Source of the DNA: Mesostigma viride
Lineage: Eukaryota > Streptophyta > Mesostigmatophyceae > Mesostigmatales > Mesostigmataceae
DNA length: 27,500 bases
NCBI GenBank assembly: GCA_009746045.1
Contig: RPFO01000629.1
Location: 609,301-636,800, forward strand
Direction of reading: 5' to 3'
Part shown: positions 19,589 to 27,500 of the stretch, piece by piece
Position numbering within the stretch: the first letter of the stretch is position 1
Layout: each line of letters begins with the position of its first letter
The notes under the pieces: generated by a model
Databases searched by the model: none
Told to the model about the DNA's origin: nothing
The model's input: only the letters and a program-made list of their open reading frames with translations
Program-made: the position numbers and the translations under genes

Positions 19589-22479
19589 AACACGACAATT
19601 GACCCCAAAAAGTGCAGCGAGATAAATGCGTCGCTAAACAAGCGTGCCTATGTGCAAAGTAGCAATGTTAATGTGGAAGTGGCCGGCAGCATAGCATTGA
19701 CATGCCCGGTGAGCAGCGATGTTAATGTGCGCAACAAGCACGTATTAAGATCATTGAAAACTATGCGTACGTGCAAGGGCGATGGCACGAGCTGTGCAAC
19801 AAAAACAACCGCGGCACTTCTGCCTACTGGGTACGTACCCCTCCTCGGTTTGCGGTATAAACACGTTTGTTCCCGTATTTCCCCCCCTCCACATCGGGAA
19901 TCCCATCATCTTGACCTCCCATATTTCTTCCTACAACTCCTAGGTGAAATTTTGAAAAAGCAGCCAATGGTCGCTGGCACCTACATGTATCGACACATTG
20001 GGGGTGAAAGCAAATAGAAACTAAAATGAAAACAAATTATCAGTGGCGTGGAAGCGGACTGCAACCTTTCACGAACTAGTGCAGAAAAATGCCATTTTGC
20101 GAATCAACAGGATGCGCTGCCGGTATCTAACGATACGTCCTGAGCTGTCACGTTCTCATTACTTTTCGAGGATGTACCCTTCAAGGTTATGACGAGACCA
20201 GTAAGTAATTGGCATTTCGGTCGTAAATCTATGCCGAGCCAGGCCGAGCCACACTCACTAGGTACCCAGTCGTCATTGTCAACGCCTGAAACACATCAAC
20301 GCATGTAATGATTATGCCCTACCGAGCACGTTCTGTCATCGCAACGAGGAGACCGAGGTCGAATCGTCCATATCGTGCCTGTTGTTTGTCCTTATTTGCC
20401 ACCTAGCATCGCCAGCGAGCCCAGGTTCAAGACGTCATCTCTGCTTATTGCCGATTGCCACCCATGTAATTGCTAAGTTAAGTAGGTACGGAACTGCACA
20501 GTTCCCCGCGCGCCAACCGACGACCCTGGACCCGATCACCCTGGACCACGAACGGTAGCGGGGGCATTCATGGAATCTAGGACCGGGCGTGCTTGGCTCA
20601 GCCGGAATGTAGAACGAGCAGGCGTATCTCGCGGTGTCCATCGGTGACACGGCTGACACCCACACGCCGAACAAAATTTGTTCAACACGCGATGTCCACG
20701 GTCATCGAGAAGGCCTGCGTCGGCGCCTTTCCCGGCGTTAAAGTACGCAGCGCGACGCCGTCCCCTCCAGACCGTGCATGCCTTCTTCTGGCAGCGCCCC
20801 CCCGCTCTGGCGCTCGTCAACACCCGACGGCAATGGGCACCCTCAGAAACGACAGTACTTACAACGTGCAATCCGGAAAACGACGACCTGGCCATGGCGG
20901 CTTGCGCCCACGCATGGCATTTACGTTTTCGGTCGAATATTCTGACCAAACTTAGGATATTGATTTTATACGTCCTAAAGATGATACAGGCCAATTTTTG
21001 GTTCGCTGGAATGCCATTTGATAGGTGTCGGCAGCGTTCTCGCTGGAAGAAACTGCGATCAGGCCGGACGATAGAAATGTTGACAGCAATACATTTCCGG
21101 CGTATTTTAAAGGATATATTGGTCTCTTTGTAATTTTTTTATGATACATAGTATTCGTAAACGTGCAAGGGTGGCCAGAAATCGCCGAATCCAGCGACCA
21201 TGCTGCACAACTTTGGTGTGCCGAAATGCGCCATTTTGCGGCCACCGCCTGGGCCAAGGTAACGCCATCCATGCCTGGTAAAGCTCAAGCATCGTTTTCC
21301 TGTCGATGTTTGACATTTATATATACGTTCTAGCTTGTGTAGCACATTCTTTTTGCATTATTCATGCTCTTTCTTGACCCTGGCCTAGCCCCTTTCTAAA
21401 ACACCCTTATTAGATGCTTCCCTCAGTCAGTTGACCTGCCACAGGGTGATGGTGATAAGTTTTAGAGGCTGTATGGGTTTGAATACCTCCATGTATGTTT
21501 GTTATACATTTCCCATACACATATTGCATGAGTGTGAGGCAGTTGGCTGGTCTCTGTGGCATCATCAAGCACGTAACCGGTGAGTAGAAGCTTCCCATTG
21601 TCAGCATGTGCCACCAGGTGTGCTGGCCATCACCTGGCAAGCTATAGCAGCTTAGGCCTAGTTTATCCTTGCTAGGGCAAGCTGAAATAGGCTTAAAATC
21701 ACTAGTTTGTTGGTGGCTGCCTCCTAGAATGCATGCCTTACGTAGGGTATCCGTACCACGTTACCTACGTGCATGGACAAGGTGGCACCTGCACATAGGT
21801 GCCATGTAAGGGCAGTGTGATGATGCAGTTATGTTTCCCCATCATTGTGGAAGGGAAATGTATTGTTTGGCATGGTTGGTGGCCATATTAGTAGGTAGTA
21901 TGCCCACCCCTACCCCCTTGGCTGCTTTTTACCACCGGTACCCCTACGGGCTGTACTGGGTGTAATTGCTGGTATACCCACCCAAATGATGACCCCAATG
22001 GCTCAAACTGTTCGGCAGCTAATTGTTTATCATCCCTGAAGTGGTAGGTGCCTAGCTCTTACAACATAATTCAAAATGCACATTCTACCAAAAATGAATA
22101 CGCGCGTCTTGACCCCCCTGACTTTGACGGCAGTTATACATGGCCTACCCTGCATATATGTGAGGTTGTGATAGCTCACCCCGAAGGGCAACTCATGGAC
22201 ATGCTTGGCCCCCAAGGACAGCCATTGGATATGGGTGGGTTGGATGGCATCTGGTTTGCAAAATTGTGAAGTTACAGCCGATGCATCGGCAGTATTTCTG
22301 CCCATTTATTGGTTAAATATACGGTCCCAGCGTCCTCCATTTAGGCGTTTTCGCAGGCATCAGGACAGCCACCTCGGCACATGTGTGGTTTACAAGAGGC
22401 CGGTGTTCAGCACAACCAAACCGGTCGGTCTACATCCACGAGCGTGTGACTACCCAACACAACATGCGCGACGCGCCAG
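19589..22479. other. Region without a convincing gene
   Basis: About 2.9 kb, less GC-rich than its surroundings. The longest open frames (about 146-152 codons near 19577-20017, 20536-20994 and 20678-21133) overlap each other on opposite strands and show no family resemblance or splice support. A 7-bp perfect inverted repeat (GGCACCT/AGGTGCC) lies at about 21784-21803. The region should contain the pyrophosphatase promoter and the 3' end of the EsV-1-7 gene. Confidence 0.5.
22390..22394 (-). promoter_or_regulatory. Candidate poly(A) signal TGTAA
   Basis: TGTAA on the minus strand, 86 nt past the stop of the EsV-1-7 gene. It matches the poly(A) signal favoured in volvocalean green algae, but a 5-mer recurs by chance and further copies lie downstream. 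Confidence 0.25.
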
Positions 22480-23778
22480 CTACGGCTCGATCGCCGCCTC
22501 CGCCAGGCAGGCGATCTCGTAGGGCTTGTCGACTAGCTGGATGTCCAGCCAGTGGGGGCCCTCGTCGGTGGGCACGGTCATGGCGTCGTCATCCCATCCA
22601 TTGTAGAAAAGCTTCACTGCTCGGCAGTGCACTTGCGGTTTGCGCTCGTGGGGGTTGTACGAATTGTCTAGCAACGCCGTCACGTACGACAGCAGCACGG
22701 CCTGTCGCTGCTCGTCGCTGGCATCGGTCCCCCCGTGGACGAGTTCCCCCCCGGAGCTGCGGTACGAGTGGGGGTTGTATCTGATGACCAGCAGCGGCAG
22801 CCCCTCGCACGACTGTCCGAGGTTGAACAGCCGCACGAGCTCGCAGTACTGGTCGTACGAGCGGTGCTGGTGCTCGTCGACCTCGACGATGACGACGTGG
22901 GCACCATCCGTGTATATGATGAAATCCGGCCGGCTCGCCACGCACTCGCCGCCGTGGATCCGCCGGTCGTGCACCAGCGTCCACCGGGCGATGCGCACCT
23001 TCTGTAGGGCAGCGGCCACCTTCCACTCCTCGCGGTGTCGATGATTGTTGAACACGACGGGGTCGCAGTACACGCAGCGGTTGTGAAGGGGCCGTCGCTG
23101 GCCCGCGATCTTGCCCTCTGCTGGGGTGAGGACCACGGGCACCCCCGATCTCCACTCCCAGTGTAGACCACAGTCGTCGCACATGCCCGTCAGCCGCCAG
23201 TGGCCCGCCTCTGCGTGGGCGTCGCAGAAGCGCTCGCCATGATCCGGGTCCGCGTACGTGCCCACGGCCCGGCATGCGTCCGCCTTGCACCGTTGTCGCG
23301 GCTCAGGGACGGCGGTGTCTTCCTTGTGCTTCGCGCAGTGGACGGCGCGTTTACCCACGTCGCCCCATCTTGCATACGCCTCACACCCTTCCGGGTGTTC
23401 GCAACTGGGATTCACCACGTCCACCATGCCATCCTCTTTGTGCTTCTTGCAGAACCGGGGCTTCTTGGCGCCGCGCTCCGCAAACGAGGGTCGCGCATCA
23501 CACCCGGGCGGGTGTTGGCACCTGGGATTCACCACGTCCACCATGCCATCCTCTTTGTGCTTCTTGCAGAACCGGGGCTTCTTGGCGCCGCGCTCCGCAA
23601 ACGAGGGTTGCGCATCACACCCTTCCGGGTGTTCGCAACTGGGATTCACCACGTCCACCATGCCATCCTCTTTGTGCTTCTTGCAGAACCGGGCCTTCTT
23701 GGCGCCGCGCTCCGCAAACGAGGGTCGCGCATCACACCCGGTCGGGTGTTGGCACCTGGGATTCACCACGTCCACCAT
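22480..23778 (-). CDS. EsV-1-7 repeat protein with C-terminal PD-(D/E)XK nuclease-like domain (3' part)
   Basis: This 432-codon open frame reads three full near-identical EsV-1-7 units (first Cys at residues 9, 48, 87) and two degenerate units (126, 164). The full units are C-X5-C-X16-C-X2-H-X12; the family, named after an Ectocarpus virus protein and including the brown algal IMMEDIATE UPRIGHT protein, is usually C-X4-C. A CDDC (200-203) and CVYC (235-238) pair could bind zinc. From about 248 follows a restriction-endonuclease-like core: EEW helix, SRPDFII (Asp285), VVIVEVDEHQH (Glu299, Asp301, His303-His305), then a Tyr..Glu..Arg helix and RYNPHSY. Similar cores occur in proteins of large algal viruses and algae. 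The motif has Asp where the classic Lys would be. No introns were seen. The frame opens at about 23878; upstream units are in another frame because of a 2-bp deletion. The true start is therefore probably upstream, and the gene may be broken or misassembled. Confidence 0.75.
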   Translation of the reverse strand: MVDVVNPRCQHPTGCDARPSFAERGAKKARFCKKHKEDGMVDVVNPSCEHPEGCDAQPSFAERGAKKPRFCKKHKEDGMVDVVNPRCQHPPGCDARPSFAERGAKKPRFCKKHKEDGMVDVVNPSCEHPEGCEAYARWGDVGKRAVHCAKHKEDTAVPEPRQRCKADACRAVGTYADPDHGERFCDAHAEAGHWRLTGMCDDCGLHWEWRSGVPVVLTPAEGKIAGQRRPLHNRCVYCDPVVFNNHRHREEWKVAAALQKVRIARWTLVHDRRIHGGECVASRPDFIIYTDGAHVVIVEVDEHQHRSYDQYCELVRLFNLGQSCEGLPLLVIRYNPHSYRSSGGELVHGGTDASDEQRQAVLLSYVTALLDNSYNPHERKPQVHCRAVKLFYNGWDDDAMTVPTDEGPHWLDIQLVDKPYEIACLAEAAIEP

Positions 23779-24454
23779 GCCATCCTCTTTGTGCTTCTCG
23801 CAGAACCGGGGCTTCTTGGCGCCGCGCTCCGCAAACGAGGGTCGCGCATCACACCCGGGCGGGTGTTGGCACCTGGATCACCACGTCCACCATGCCATCC
23901 TCTTTGTGCTTCTTGCAGAACCGGGGCTTCTTGGCGCCGCGCTCCGCAAACGAGGGTTGCGCATCACACCCGGTCGGGTGTTGGCACCTGGAACTCCGCA
24001 CGTTCACCATGCCATCCTCTTTGTGCTTCTCGCAGAACCGGGCCTTCTTGGCGCCGCGCTCCGCAAACGAGGGTCGCGCATCACACCCGGGCGGGTGTTG
24101 GCACCTGGGAGTCACCACGTCCACCATGCCATCCTCTTTGTGCTTCTTGCAGAACCGGGCCTTCTTGGCGCCGCGCTCCGCAAACGAGGGTCGCGCATCA
24201 CACCCGGGCGGGTGTTGGCACCTGGGAGTCACCACGTCCACCATGCCATCCTCTTTGTGCTTCTTGCAGAACCGGGCCTTCTTGGCGCCGCGCTCCGCAA
24301 ACGAGGGTTGCGCATCACACCCGGGCGGGTGTTGGCACCTGGGATGCACCACGTCCACCATGCCATCCTCTTTGTGCTTCTTGCAGAACCGGGGCTTCTT
24401 GGCGCCGCGCTCCGCAAACGAGGGTCGCGCATCACACCCGGTCGGGTGTTGGCA
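23404..24454 (-). repeat. 117-bp coding tandem repeat, nine units
   Basis: Nine near-identical 117-bp units encode the 39-residue EsV-1-7 repeat. From the first Cys codon of unit 1 to the first Cys codon of degenerate unit 10 the span is 1051 nt, exactly 9 x 117 minus the 2-bp deletion. Units differ mainly at a few positions (CQHPPGC, CQHPTGC, CEHPEGC; Arg/Gln after CDA; Ala/Pro before RFC; Lys/Glu after FC). Confidence 0.95.
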
Positions 24455-24478
24455 CCTGGGATTCACCACGTTCACCAT
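23849..24478 (-). CDS. EsV-1-7 repeat protein, 5' part (frame-shifted from the 3' part)
   Basis: Starting at ATG 24478 (MVNVVNPR), this frame carries five EsV-1-7 units with the Cys/His pattern intact. After the fifth unit it runs out of frame and stops at 23849. The shift lies at about 23878-23880, where CACCTGGATCACC replaces CACCTGGGATTCACC of the other units. The two parts together would be one gene of nine full units. The start is tentative: no in-frame Met lies in the 30 codons upstream, and a CAG acceptor about 55 nt upstream of the ATG could mean an earlier exon. The frame continues open upstream through minisatellite DNA, which I do not count as coding. An assembly indel is as likely as a real mutation. 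Confidence 0.6.
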   Translation of the reverse strand: MVNVVNPRCQHPTGCDARPSFAERGAKKPRFCKKHKEDGMVDVVHPRCQHPPGCDAQPSFAERGAKKARFCKKHKEDGMVDVVTPRCQHPPGCDARPSFAERGAKKARFCKKHKEDGMVDVVTPRCQHPPGCDARPSFAERGAKKARFCEKHKEDGMVNVRSSRCQHPTGCDAQPSFAERGAKKPRFCKKHKEDGMVDVVIQVPTPARV

Positions 24479-24599
24479 GCTATTCTCGGCGTGGTTCCCG
24501 CTCGGCTCGCCAGTCCGGCGCGTCCCATTCTGCACACAGTGTTTTACGACATCACCACGGGGCCCGCGAGCAGAGCGTGGGTAAGTGACGGCGGCGCGT

Positions 24600-25800
24600 C
24601 TCCCACCACCACGTGCCCCTGCCCACCACGCCCATGCAGGCCACCCACCACCACACGCACGCGCGCCAGAAACCAACACACCAATGCTTGCCATGTGAGA
24701 CATCCGCGGATGCCACCCATGGCATCGACGCGCCGGCCACCCAGGCCCCCCGCGGACGCCACCCACCACACCACCCACGCATGCCATCCACCGGCACACC
24801 CGCGCATGCCATCTGATTGACACCCACGCATGACATCCACCGCCGCCACTGCCACCACCCACCGCGCCCACGCATGCCAGCAACCACATCCCCGCGTGCC
24901 AGTGACCCACATGTCCATGCATGCCATCGGCTACGGCCCCCCCCCCCCCGCGGGCCATCAATCGCCATACCCACGCACACCACCGACCGCCAGGCCCACA
25001 CATGCAACAAACCGCCGTGTCCACGCATGCCATCCACCACCACGCCCGTGCGTGACAGCAACCACGCCCACGTGTGCCAACAACCACGCACACGTATGTG
25101 ACCAACCACACACGCATGCATGCCGTTGACCACCACGTCCACGCATGCAAGCAAGTACACCCACGCGTGCCATCAACCACGCGGCGCACGTGTGCCATCC
25201 ACCGCGCCCGCGCATGCCACCCCCAGACCACGCATGCCATCAACCATAGGCCCACGCACGCCGTCGACCACCATGCCCACGCAGGCCAGTATCCACACCC
25301 ACGATTGTCGGCAACCACAAAGCACACACCCCAGCATCCCCGCCCCCCCCACTCCCACCAGCCATCATGCCCGCGCGTGCCACGAACCTTCATTCCCACG
25401 CACGCCGCCAACAACCATGCCCGCGCGTGCCATCAGCCACCACACCCGCGAATGGAATCCACCGCCACACCCACGGACGCCACCCTCCGCCACCACGCCC
25501 ACCAACCACCGCGGCCACGCATGCCATCGGCGGCACCCGCGCGTGCCATCCACCCCGCCCAGGCATGCTAACAACCCCCGGGCCCTCGCACGCCCACAGC
25601 CACGCCCGCGCTGGCCCTACCCCATGCCCCCCCGCGCCTGATCCACCACCACGCCCACGCGGGCCCTCAACCACGCCCTCGCATGCCATCCACCACCACG
25701 TCCACGCCGGCCAGTATCCACGCCCGGGCATGCCACAGCACGCCGCTGCCCGGGCGCATGCCAGCACCCACACCAGCGCGGGCCATCCACCACCCACGTG
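24600..25800. repeat. Degenerate minisatellite of about 24 bp upstream of the EsV-1-7 gene
   Basis: About 1.2 kb built from variable units around CCACGCATGCCATC-like cores spaced mostly 22-30 bp. GCATGC palindromes and CCACCAC linkers recur dozens of times. The period drifts and units are diverged, so this is old compared with the coding array beside it. Frames on both strands are open for hundreds of codons (His/Pro/Thr-rich or Trp/Val/Gly/Ala-rich) only because the unit is short and GC-rich. Confidence 0.85.
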
Positions 25801-26090
25801 TGCACGTGTCACGTACCGGCTTCGCCCGTTTGGGGGCCGGGCCGAAATCGTTCTCGGCAGCACGATGCGCTTCGCCGGGCCCGGTGCCAGCGGTCCACTC
25901 CGTAGGACTAGTCACACGGTGTTTGCTGACTGACTGCGCAGCCTGTCCGTCACAAGGCCACATCAGTGGGGACATGTCACGCGAACGAGGGAAGTGTTTG
26001 TGAGGGTAGTGATCGGGGGACGTGTTTGTGAGGGTAGTGGTCTGACATCCCGCCCCCCCGTCCTTCCGTCAGGCACCCCGTTCTCTCTCC
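25801..26090. other. Spacer with a short duplication
   Basis: No gene seen. The string GTGTTTGTGAGGGTAGTG occurs twice about 26 bp apart near 25995-26040. Confidence 0.6.
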
Positions 26091-26601
26091 CCCTGTCTCT
26101 CTTCCTTGTCTCCCTCCCTCCCTCCCTCTCTCTCTTCCTTGTCTCCCTCCCTCCCTCCCTCCCTCACCTCCCTCCCTCCCTCCCTCCCTCCCTCCCTCCT
26201 TCCCTCCCTCCCTCCCTCTCTCCCTCCCTCCCTCCCTCCCTCCCTCCCTCCCTCCCTCCCTCCCTCCTCCCTCCCTCCCTCCCTCCCTCCCTCCCTCCCT
26301 CCCTCCCTCCCTCCCTCCTCCCTCCCTCCTCCCTCCCTCCCTCCCTCCCCCTCCCTCCCTCCCTCCCTCCCTCCCTTTCTCCCTCCCTCCCTCCTTCCTC
26401 CCTCCCTCCCTCCCTCCCTCCTCCCTCCCTCCCTCCCTCCCTCCCTCTCTCCCTCTCCCTCCCTCCCTCCCTCCCTCCCTGCCTCCCTCCCTCCTCCCTC
26501 CCTCCCTCCATGCCTCCCTCCCTCCCTCCCTCCCTCCCTCCCTCCCTCCCTCCCTCCCCCCTCCCTCCCTCCCTCCCTCCCTCCCTCCCTCCCTCCCTCC
26601 C
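26090..26601. repeat. (CCCT)n array
   Basis: About 500 bp of CCCT units with irregular CCT shortenings and single T-for-C changes. One strand is wholly pyrimidine apart from a few bases. Open frames here are Pro-Ser-Leu or Glu-Gly-Gly-Arg repeats and are not genes. Confidence 0.97.
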
Positions 26602-27001
26602 TATGCCGCTGTGCGGCGGGTAGTCCTTGCTAGTGCATTATATGGCCGGCAGGCGAGCAAACGTGCCGGTTCGACAAGAACGACGCGAAAACAGCCAAAA
26701 CAAACGTACGGACTGGCAACGTACCCGCTGTGCGGCTTCGCTGCGTCCACCCGACGCACGCGGGGTGTCTTTGCGCACCCCGCCTGGTGGCTGCGCCGGT
26801 TGGGCAGAAGAAGCCGCGGTACGACGCGGTGGGTGGGGTGGGTGGGACGGGGGTGCGCCAGAATGGGGGCTGCATTAGCGAGGGGAAAATGGTGTGTGCA
26901 GCGCAGCCGAACCAGGACATGACGGGCAGCACACCCAACCTCCCACACCCACCACCGCTCGTCCTGCATTCCCACAAGCGTGCATTTGCTAGGAGTCCCA
27001 C
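26602..27001. other. Unassigned sequence left of the partial right-end gene
   Basis: May hold further 3' exons of the minus-strand gene at the right edge, but no splice-consistent exon could be chosen. A perfect 8-bp inverted repeat (GCGGGGTG / CACCCCGC, 8-nt loop) lies at 26760-26783. Confidence 0.45.
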
Positions 27002-27100
27002 CTGCACGGGGTGGCCACCAGCCGAGCGCTCCGCCTCGGTCTGTCTCGCCTTGCGCGCCGACTCAAGTCGAGTTTTTATTCTGGCCCCCAGGTTCTTCAC
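27002..27100 (-). CDS. Internal exon of an unidentified gene
   Basis: A 99-nt exon bounded by GCAG|GTGAAG and GCAG|GTGGGA encodes 33 residues beginning VKNLGARIKTRLESARKARQ, a basic, Ala/Glu-rich stretch likely to be an alpha-helix. It joins in phase 0 with the exon ending at 27367. Function not recognised. Confidence 0.45.
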
Positions 27101-27244
27101 CTGCACCGTCGGCCATCACATGCAAAGAGGACAAACACGTGCGTCGAGCAAGCACACGCCGGGCATCAGGGCGCGCGGGTCGCTGTTAGGTGGCAATCAG
27201 GCGTCGGGCGGGAAGGGTGGTGCGCGTGCGTGTGCGTGTGTGTT

Positions 27245-27272
27245 GGGGGGGGGGGGGGGGGGGGGGGGGGGG
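27245..27272. repeat. Poly(G) run of 28
   Basis: Twenty-eight consecutive G on the + strand, preceded by a short GTGTGCGTGT stretch, inside the intron between the two right-end exons. Confidence 0.95.
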
Positions 27273-27366
27273 AGAGGGAAAGGCGAGTGTACTGCGACGC
27301 AGACAAGACAACGGGCAGGGACGAGATCCTTCCCATGCGAGCGTTCGGCGGCTGCAAGCGACCTAC

Positions 27367-27500
27367 CGCGGACTTCTGCTGGTCATCTTCCGGATCACCG
27401 TCCTCTGTCATCTGCGTCCGCAGCAATTCCCTTGTCCTCAGGAGTCCGGTCACCTTCTCGTTGGCGGGAAGTGCACTGGTGCCGGCCACGTACTCCACGT
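27367..27500 (-). CDS. Exon of an unidentified gene, truncated by the window edge
   Basis: Reads in from the right edge (…VEYVAGTSALPANEKVTGLL…) through a charged stretch (MTEDGDPEDDQQKSA) to a GCG|GTAGGT donor, phase 0. Together with the next exon it looks like a charged helical, possibly coiled-coil, protein. I do not recognise the family. The intron that follows contains a poly(G) run. Confidence 0.5.

Noticed and set aside
20536-21133. Overlapping open frames of about 150 codons on both strands
   Set aside because: No family resemblance or splice context. Only the Cys-containing part was kept, as a low-interest possible relic.
23404-24454. CRISPR-like array (regular repeats)
   Set aside because: Units are contiguous with no unique spacers, and they encode a protein repeat in a eukaryotic setting.
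23200-24820. Three overlapping long + strand open frames (436-520 codons) through the EsV-1-7 array
   Set aside because: They are shadows: 117 bp is divisible by three and the unit has no stop on that strand. The minus strand carries the conserved Cys/His spacing and the nuclease-like core.
24480-25414. Long minus-strand frame continuing upstream of the EsV-1-7 units
   Set aside because: It translates a degenerate GC-rich minisatellite into Trp/Val/Gly/Ala repeats with no conserved spacing. An upstream exon is possible but not shown.
25994-26633. Pro-Ser-Leu-rich frames, one starting with a plausible Met
   Set aside because: Almost wholly the CCCT array; the short non-repeat start has no recognisable features.
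1-27500. tRNA, rRNA or telomeric sequence
   Set aside because: No tRNA-like box A/box B pair with a cloverleaf, no recognisable rRNA core, and none of the arrays is a known telomere unit such as TTTAGGG or TTTTAGGG.

Overview
This is a eukaryotic nuclear window. Its genes are split by many spliceosomal introns (donors mostly GTGCGT, GTGAGN, GTACGN or GTGGGT; acceptors CAG, often behind C-rich pyrimidine tracts), and simple repeats are unusually long and dense. A type II (K+-independent) H+-pyrophosphatase, a DUF1218-like membrane protein and an EsV-1-7 cysteine-rich repeat protein together suggest a GC-rich photosynthetic protist, most likely a green alga. The exact lineage cannot be fixed from this sequence.

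Layout from left to right. 1-1083: presumed promoter side. 1084-3230 (+): a three-exon gene for a four-helix DUF1218-like membrane protein of 269 aa. 3231-4364: convergent intergenic DNA with a compound tetranucleotide repeat. 4365 to about 19308 (-): one gene of about 15 kb encoding a membrane H+-translocating inorganic pyrophosphatase. I resolved 15 exons by hand. Their splice phases agree throughout and they give about 763 residues; only the extreme N-terminal exon is uncertain. Its introns hold a 32-copy 37-bp minisatellite, (CCCA)56, a GGGGGT-type array, a CGCACACA array of about 410 bp, a CCCCTTGT array and several homopolymer runs. 19589-22479: about 2.9 kb with no convincing gene. 22480-24478 (-): an EsV-1-7 repeat gene with nine near-identical 117-bp units and two degenerate ones, a Cys-rich linker, and a C-terminal domain resembling PD-(D/E)XK nucleases. 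A 2-bp deletion inside the array breaks its reading frame. 24600-25800: a degenerate minisatellite of about 24 bp lying directly upstream. 26090-26601: a CCCT array. 27002-27500 (-): two exons of an unidentified gene that runs off the right edge.

The genes do not form a functional cluster. The pyrophosphatase and the DUF1218-like gene are ordinary host genes arranged tail to tail. The accessory item is the EsV-1-7/nuclease-like gene, whose family is shared between algae and large algal DNA viruses. It and the repeat-rich architecture of the pyrophosphatase introns are the main points of interest.
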